From Planctomycetaceae bacterium (GTDB taxonomy: Bacteria; Planctomycetota; Phycisphaerae; Phycisphaerales; SM1A02): a stretch of DNA of 15,527 nucleotides. The position numbers were made by a program, and so were the translations under genes. Positions 12,650 through 15,527 of this stretch are shown piece by piece (the stretch's first letter is position 1; each line of letters opens with the position of its first letter). Location of the stretch: contig JAIYCA010000161.1 in NCBI GenBank assembly GCA_027488265.1, forward strand, positions 1 to 15,527. Reading direction: 5' to 3'. Under the pieces are notes generated by a model. That model was not told where the DNA came from, ran no database searches, and was given only the letters and a program-made list of their open reading frames with translations.

Positions 12650-14131
12650 TCAACCCTCGCGACGCTTCACGCCTCCACCGCGTCGAACGTCTTTCTCGAT
12701 CGGCGAATTGGCTTTCGTGCCGCGGAATTGCTTGGAATCGTGTCGCGGCGCGCGCATCTTGCGCTTGCGGGCGGCTTCCTTGAGGCGCTTCGCTTTTTCC
12801 TTTTCCGCGCGCTCTTTCGCGTTGAACGCTTCGATCACCTTCGCTTCTTCGAGCTTCTTTCGCCCGAGTCGCACGCGATCGGTGTCGCGCATAAAGGTTT
12901 CGATGTTCTCGGGGACGGGCACGGTTTCCCACGTCGGATTCGCGAGCGTGATGACAGAGTCCCAACGCATGCGCTCTTCTGGCGCGACGAAGGTGATGCT
13001 CGAGCCTTCGCCGCCGCCGTGACCCGCGCGACCAACGCGGTGAATCCACTCCTCGGGCGACATTGGGACGTCGTAGTTGACGACGAGACGAATGCCCGGC
13101 ACGTGCAAACCACGCGCGGCGACGTCGGTTGCGACGAGCACGCGACAACGGCCGTGCGCGAAGGTTTCAAGTGCCTTTTCACGCTGCAACTGCGAGCGAT
13201 CGCCGTGGACCACCGCGGTCGAAACATCATGTCGACGCAGCGCTCCGGCAACCCAACCTGTTCGTCGGCGCGACGCGCAGTAGACAACGATGCCGCGCCG
13301 CAAATCCTCTGCGGCGAGAATCGAAAGGAGCGTCGGCACTTTCTCCTCTTCGTTGAGGAGCACGCGTTGGTGCGTGAGGTGCGCGGCGGCGGCATTGCGT
13401 ACGCCGACTTCGATTTTGCGCGGCTTCGCGAGCCGCTTGTGCACGAGATCTTCAACTTGACGCGGAAGCGTCGCCGAGAGTAACCACTTCGCGCGACCTT
13501 CTGGTGCTCGCGAGAGAACCCACTCAACTTGCGGCAAAAAGCCCATGTCGAGCATGCGGTCGGCTTCGTCGCAGACGACATACATGAGGTGCGCGAGGGT
13601 CATCGCGTCTTCTTCGATCAACTCGCGCGCGCGGCCAGGCGTCGCAACAACGATGTCGACGCCGCGCTTGATCGCGTCCGCTTGAGGCGCGAGCGCGACT
13701 TTGCCGTAGACAGCAACCACTTTGAGGAGCGAACCACGTACGAGCGTGCGAATTTCTTCGGCAACTTGTTGCGCAAGTTCGCGCGTCGGCACAAGTACGA
13801 GCGCGCGCAATCGGGTGCGTGGGTCGCGGCGGCGACCGCCGGTCTCGACAGGCTTATGTCGAAGCAAAATGTCTGCAAGGGGAATGCCGTAGGCGAGCGT
13901 CTTGCCCGTACCGGTTGGTGCAAGACCAACGAAATCGCGCGTGGGCGCGGCTTCGCTGACCCCAGCCGTTTCGCCCGCCGCAAGAACCTCCGGAATGAAC
14001 GCCGCTTGGATCGGCGTCGGGGCCGTGAAACCCATCTCAGAGATCCCGCGCAGCACGAGTCGGTGGAGCGAAGCGGGAAAGGCGGGGTTGTTCGCGGAAG
14101 AGTCGTTTGAGGCACGTTGCGATGCAGTCAC
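12650..14131 (-). CDS. DEAD-box ATP-dependent RNA helicase
   Basis: Codes for 493 aa. All core motifs are present: Q motif GFTAPTPIQ (34-42), Walker A APTGTGKT (71-78), Ia PTRELAQQ (115-122), Ib ATPGR (163-167), II DEAD (188-191), III SAT (219-221), IV-like IVVYCASRR (281-289), V ATDVAARGL (334-342) and VI HRVGRAG (364-370). Known: these proteins unwind short RNA duplexes with ATP in ribosome assembly, RNA decay and cold adaptation. Odd: about 20 extra residues (50-69, rich in Ala, Gly and Glu) lie between the Q motif and Walker A, and a basic tail (423-493, with KERAEKEKAKRLKEAARKRK) probably helps bind RNA. Start: GTG at 14131 was preferred because the next upstream start (GTG 14176) lies inside the divergent gene; there is no Shine-Dalgarno but GATACT lies 6 nt upstream. 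It is RhlE/CshA-like, without a safe subfamily call. Confidence 0.95.
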   Translation of the reverse strand: MTASQRASNDSSANNPAFPASLHRLVLRGISEMGFTAPTPIQAAFIPEVLAAGETAGVSEAAPTRDFVGLAPTGTGKTLAYGIPLADILLRHKPVETGGRRRDPRTRLRALVLVPTRELAQQVAEEIRTLVRGSLLKVVAVYGKVALAPQADAIKRGVDIVVATPGRARELIEEDAMTLAHLMYVVCDEADRMLDMGFLPQVEWVLSRAPEGRAKWLLSATLPRQVEDLVHKRLAKPRKIEVGVRNAAAAHLTHQRVLLNEEEKVPTLLSILAAEDLRRGIVVYCASRRRTGWVAGALRRHDVSTAVVHGDRSQLQREKALETFAHGRCRVLVATDVAARGLHVPGIRLVVNYDVPMSPEEWIHRVGRAGHGGGEGSSITFVAPEERMRWDSVITLANPTWETVPVPENIETFMRDTDRVRLGRKKLEEAKVIEAFNAKERAEKEKAKRLKEAARKRKMRAPRHDSKQFRGTKANSPIEKDVRRGGGVKRREG

Positions 14132-14157
14132 GCCGGAAGTATCGCAGAATGCGCGCC
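14132..14157. promoter_or_regulatory. 26-bp divergent start region, helicase / membrane protein
   Basis: Only 26 bp separate the two start codons. A minus-strand GATACT (14143-14138) lies 6 nt before the helicase GTG, and a plus-strand CAGAAT (14145-14150) lies 7 nt before the membrane-protein ATG. Neither gene has a Shine-Dalgarno. If both transcripts are leaderless, each promoter must extend into the other gene's coding sequence. Confidence 0.35.
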
Positions 14158-14748
14158 ATGTCGACGCCGCTTCCACGCGCCACCACTTTGCTCGGCCTGC
14201 ACGTCGCTTCGGCCGTCGTGTTTGGGGTCATCGCGACGGCGTTGATGACCTACCTTCCACTGCAGAAGGTCGATCGCGGCAGGGGTGCGCAGATTCGACA
14301 GATTTACCGCGGCGAGTACGCGTGGGTCAACGCGCGCGACGAGGCGTTTGGGCTCGCGTGGTCGAATCTACAACTCTCCCCAACACGTATGACGACGCCG
14401 CTCACCGACGGCGATCTCCCACGTTGGGCCGAACCACCGCCGCCGCCCTATCCCGACGTCCAATTTCTTCGCATCGGGACGCTTGCTTCGGGTTGGCCGC
14501 TCCCGACGGTCGCGTTCCGTTGGACGGTGACGACGACAAAACGCAACTTTCCGATCCACGCCGAACTCGATGATGGCAACACAAGCATCAGTCACGCGGC
14601 GGAGAGCGTTCTCACGGGCGGACGAGGCGGGGCGCCGGAAGAGCGGCGCATCGTTTGGGTTGGTGCGCTGGCGAATGTCGCCATGTATGCCGCGGCGGCG
14701 TCTGTGGTGCTGACGGTTGTTGCGCGCGTCACGCGCCGTGCGACGTGA
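14158..14748 (+). CDS. Two-pass membrane protein of unknown function with GWPLP motif
   Basis: Codes for 196 aa. TM1 spans about 11-33 (LLGLHVASAVVFGVIATALM) and TM2 about 165-190 (IVWVGALANVAMYAAAASVV). The segment between (34-164) has a proline patch (92-99), SGWPLPTVAFRW (111-122) and no catalytic motif I recognise. The tail after TM2 is short and basic. It resembles the zinc-ribbon protein at 7596-8315 in layout (short basic N-terminus, TM, outer domain with GWP, TM) but has no cysteines. Known: Phycisphaerae carry many such uncharacterised two-TM proteins. The ATG at 14158 starts just before TM1; no Shine-Dalgarno. Converges with the next gene, stop codons 4 bp apart. Confidence 0.75.
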   Translation: MSTPLPRATTLLGLHVASAVVFGVIATALMTYLPLQKVDRGRGAQIRQIYRGEYAWVNARDEAFGLAWSNLQLSPTRMTTPLTDGDLPRWAEPPPPPYPDVQFLRIGTLASGWPLPTVAFRWTVTTTKRNFPIHAELDDGNTSISHAAESVLTGGRGGAPEERRIVWVGALANVAMYAAAASVVLTVVARVTRRAT

Positions 14749-14752
14749 GCAC

Positions 14753-15043
14753 TCACTCCGCCGGCAGATACGGCAAAATCAAGACCACGAGCACGTAAAG
14801 CGCGACCGCGAGGCCGATCATGCCGAACACGATTTGCGCGGCCATACGCAGCGTTTCGCGCGGAAGTTGACCGAGGTCTTCGACACGAATCGCCTTGTAG
14901 GCAAGCGAAACGCCCATCGCCATCGGAATGAGGAGCAGCCACCACCAATGCTGCGCGTTCGGCGCGGGTTGGAGGAAGGGTTTCCACGCCAGAATGGGGG
15001 AAACGCTCGCGGCAGCATCGGAAGCGATCGCAAAGAGACTCAC
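14753..15043 (-). CDS. Small two-pass membrane protein, unknown function
   Basis: Codes for 96 aa. TM segments at about 32-52 (HWWWLLLIPMAMGVSLAYKA) and 69-92 (AAQIVFGMIGLAVALYVLVV). Between them is a short charged loop, RVEDLGQLPRETLRM, probably cytoplasmic. It starts with GTG, chosen because of a strong Shine-Dalgarno (GGGAGG, 6 nt gap) and because the GTGA overlaps the stop of the upstream gene by 4 bp, a sign of coupled translation. No family is recognised. Pairing with a DUF6677-like protein suggests a small membrane complex, but this is inference. Confidence 0.8.
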   Translation of the reverse strand: MSLFAIASDAAASVSPILAWKPFLQPAPNAQHWWWLLLIPMAMGVSLAYKAIRVEDLGQLPRETLRMAAQIVFGMIGLAVALYVLVVLILPYLPAE

Positions 15044-15527
15044 GCCGCACCTCCCGCAGTCACCGTAGAGCTCGCGTCGTCGGCGCGTCGGCCGCGCATC
15101 GCGCTTTCAGTCGCGCGATCGCTCCGCGGGGCGCGTACGAGCGCATCGAGAATGACGCACGCATTCATGAGCCCCGCGAGAAACGCGAGAAACGTGCCGA
15201 ACTCATTGGCGTGCGCGAGGCCTTTGAAGGCGCTCGCTTGTGGCGCTTGATTCAGGACGGACGGTGGCAGTGGGATCATCGGCGCTGCGGAACCCGACTT
15301 GAGGAACGCGGTGTTCGCCCAATCAGCCGCAAAGGTGATCGGCCCGCAGGCAGCTTGCCCGATGAACCAGAGCCCGTCTTCTTTCCGGTCGACCGCATCG
15401 ACGCCGCCGACAAGCAAACCCGTCACGAAGAGGAGAAGGACGCCTGCCATCGCGGCGATCCCTCGGCGAACGTTGCCATTCACGATGTGCCCGAGGCCCG
15501 GGAAGACCCAGCCTGCAATGGCAGCAA
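15040..15527 (-). CDS. DUF6677-like membrane protein, 5' end beyond the window
   Basis: The last 161 residues are visible; the frame stays open to the right edge, so the ATG at 15483 is probably internal. Seen: GWVFPGLGHIVNGNVRRGI near the edge, then a TM (AAMAGVLLLFVTGLLVGG), DRKEDGLWFIGQAACGP, and a second TM (FGTFLAFLAGLMNACVILDA), followed by a basic and Ser/Thr-rich tail. The P-G-x-G-H motif followed by a TM and LWF-GQ-GP fits, as I recall them, the planctomycete DUF6677 proteins, whose function is not known. It overlaps the 96-aa gene by 4 bp. The family call is from memory of the motif; the membrane-protein call is firm. Confidence 0.6.
   Translation of the reverse strand, partial: AAIAGWVFPGLGHIVNGNVRRGIAAMAGVLLLFVTGLLVGGVDAVDRKEDGLWFIGQAACGPITFAADWANTAFLKSGSAAPMIPLPPSVLNQAPQASAFKGLAHANEFGTFLAFLAGLMNACVILDALVRAPRSDRATESAMRGRRADDASSTVTAGGAA

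Noticed and set aside
14132..14176. Helicase start at GTG 14176
   Set aside because: It lies inside the divergent membrane-protein gene and adds residues outside the conserved helicase fold.

Overview
The window looks like a G+C-rich chromosome segment from a planctomycete, most likely of the Phycisphaerae. This is an inference from gene content. A two-pass membrane protein ends in a CPNCG...CPECG zinc ribbon of a kind common in that class. A secreted GH95 glycosidase sits divergently beside a DUF1080 (3-keto-disaccharide hydrolase type) protein. A DUF6677-like membrane protein enters at the right edge. Several start codons lack a Shine-Dalgarno sequence and instead follow a -10-like hexamer by 6-8 nt. 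No tRNA, rRNA, CRISPR array, transposase or phage gene was seen.

Layout. At 1-1883 (minus) a dihydrolipoamide acyltransferase (E2) gene is followed by a truncated chagasin-like (I42) lipoprotein; two extra copies of the last 25 bp of the E2 gene lie between them. At 1980-3644 (plus) is a YwrD-type gamma-glutamyltransferase, divergent from E2. At 3648-6245 (minus) is a secreted GH95 alpha-L-fucosidase-like enzyme, divergent from a secreted DUF1080 protein at 6360-7118 (plus). At 7119-7595 is a repeat-rich non-coding island. At 9122-7596 (minus) a crotonase-fold protein and the zinc-ribbon membrane protein form a tight operon. At 9123-9936 is a second non-coding island with two tandem repeats and a 207-bp segment closed by a perfect 14-bp inverted repeat and full of internal hairpins. 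At 9937-10791 (minus) is an NrtR-like Nudix/winged-helix regulator, divergent from a histidine phosphatase at 10906-11565 (plus). At 11566-11972 is a run of stem-loops leading to a small caspase-fold (DUF6642-like) protein at 11973-12602. At 12650-14131 (minus) is a DEAD-box RNA helicase, divergent from a two-pass membrane protein at 14158-14748. At 15527-14753 (minus) two overlapping membrane-protein genes close the window.

Working together. The clearest functional pair is GH95 plus DUF1080: two exported, probably carbohydrate-active proteins sharing a 114-bp divergent promoter that contains an 18-bp dyad. The other genes are mainly single housekeeping or regulatory genes. No multi-gene defence or biosynthetic system is visible. 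The least explained sequence is non-coding: the 9495-9701 element, the stem-loop run at 11670-11870, and the GACTC-rich repeats.
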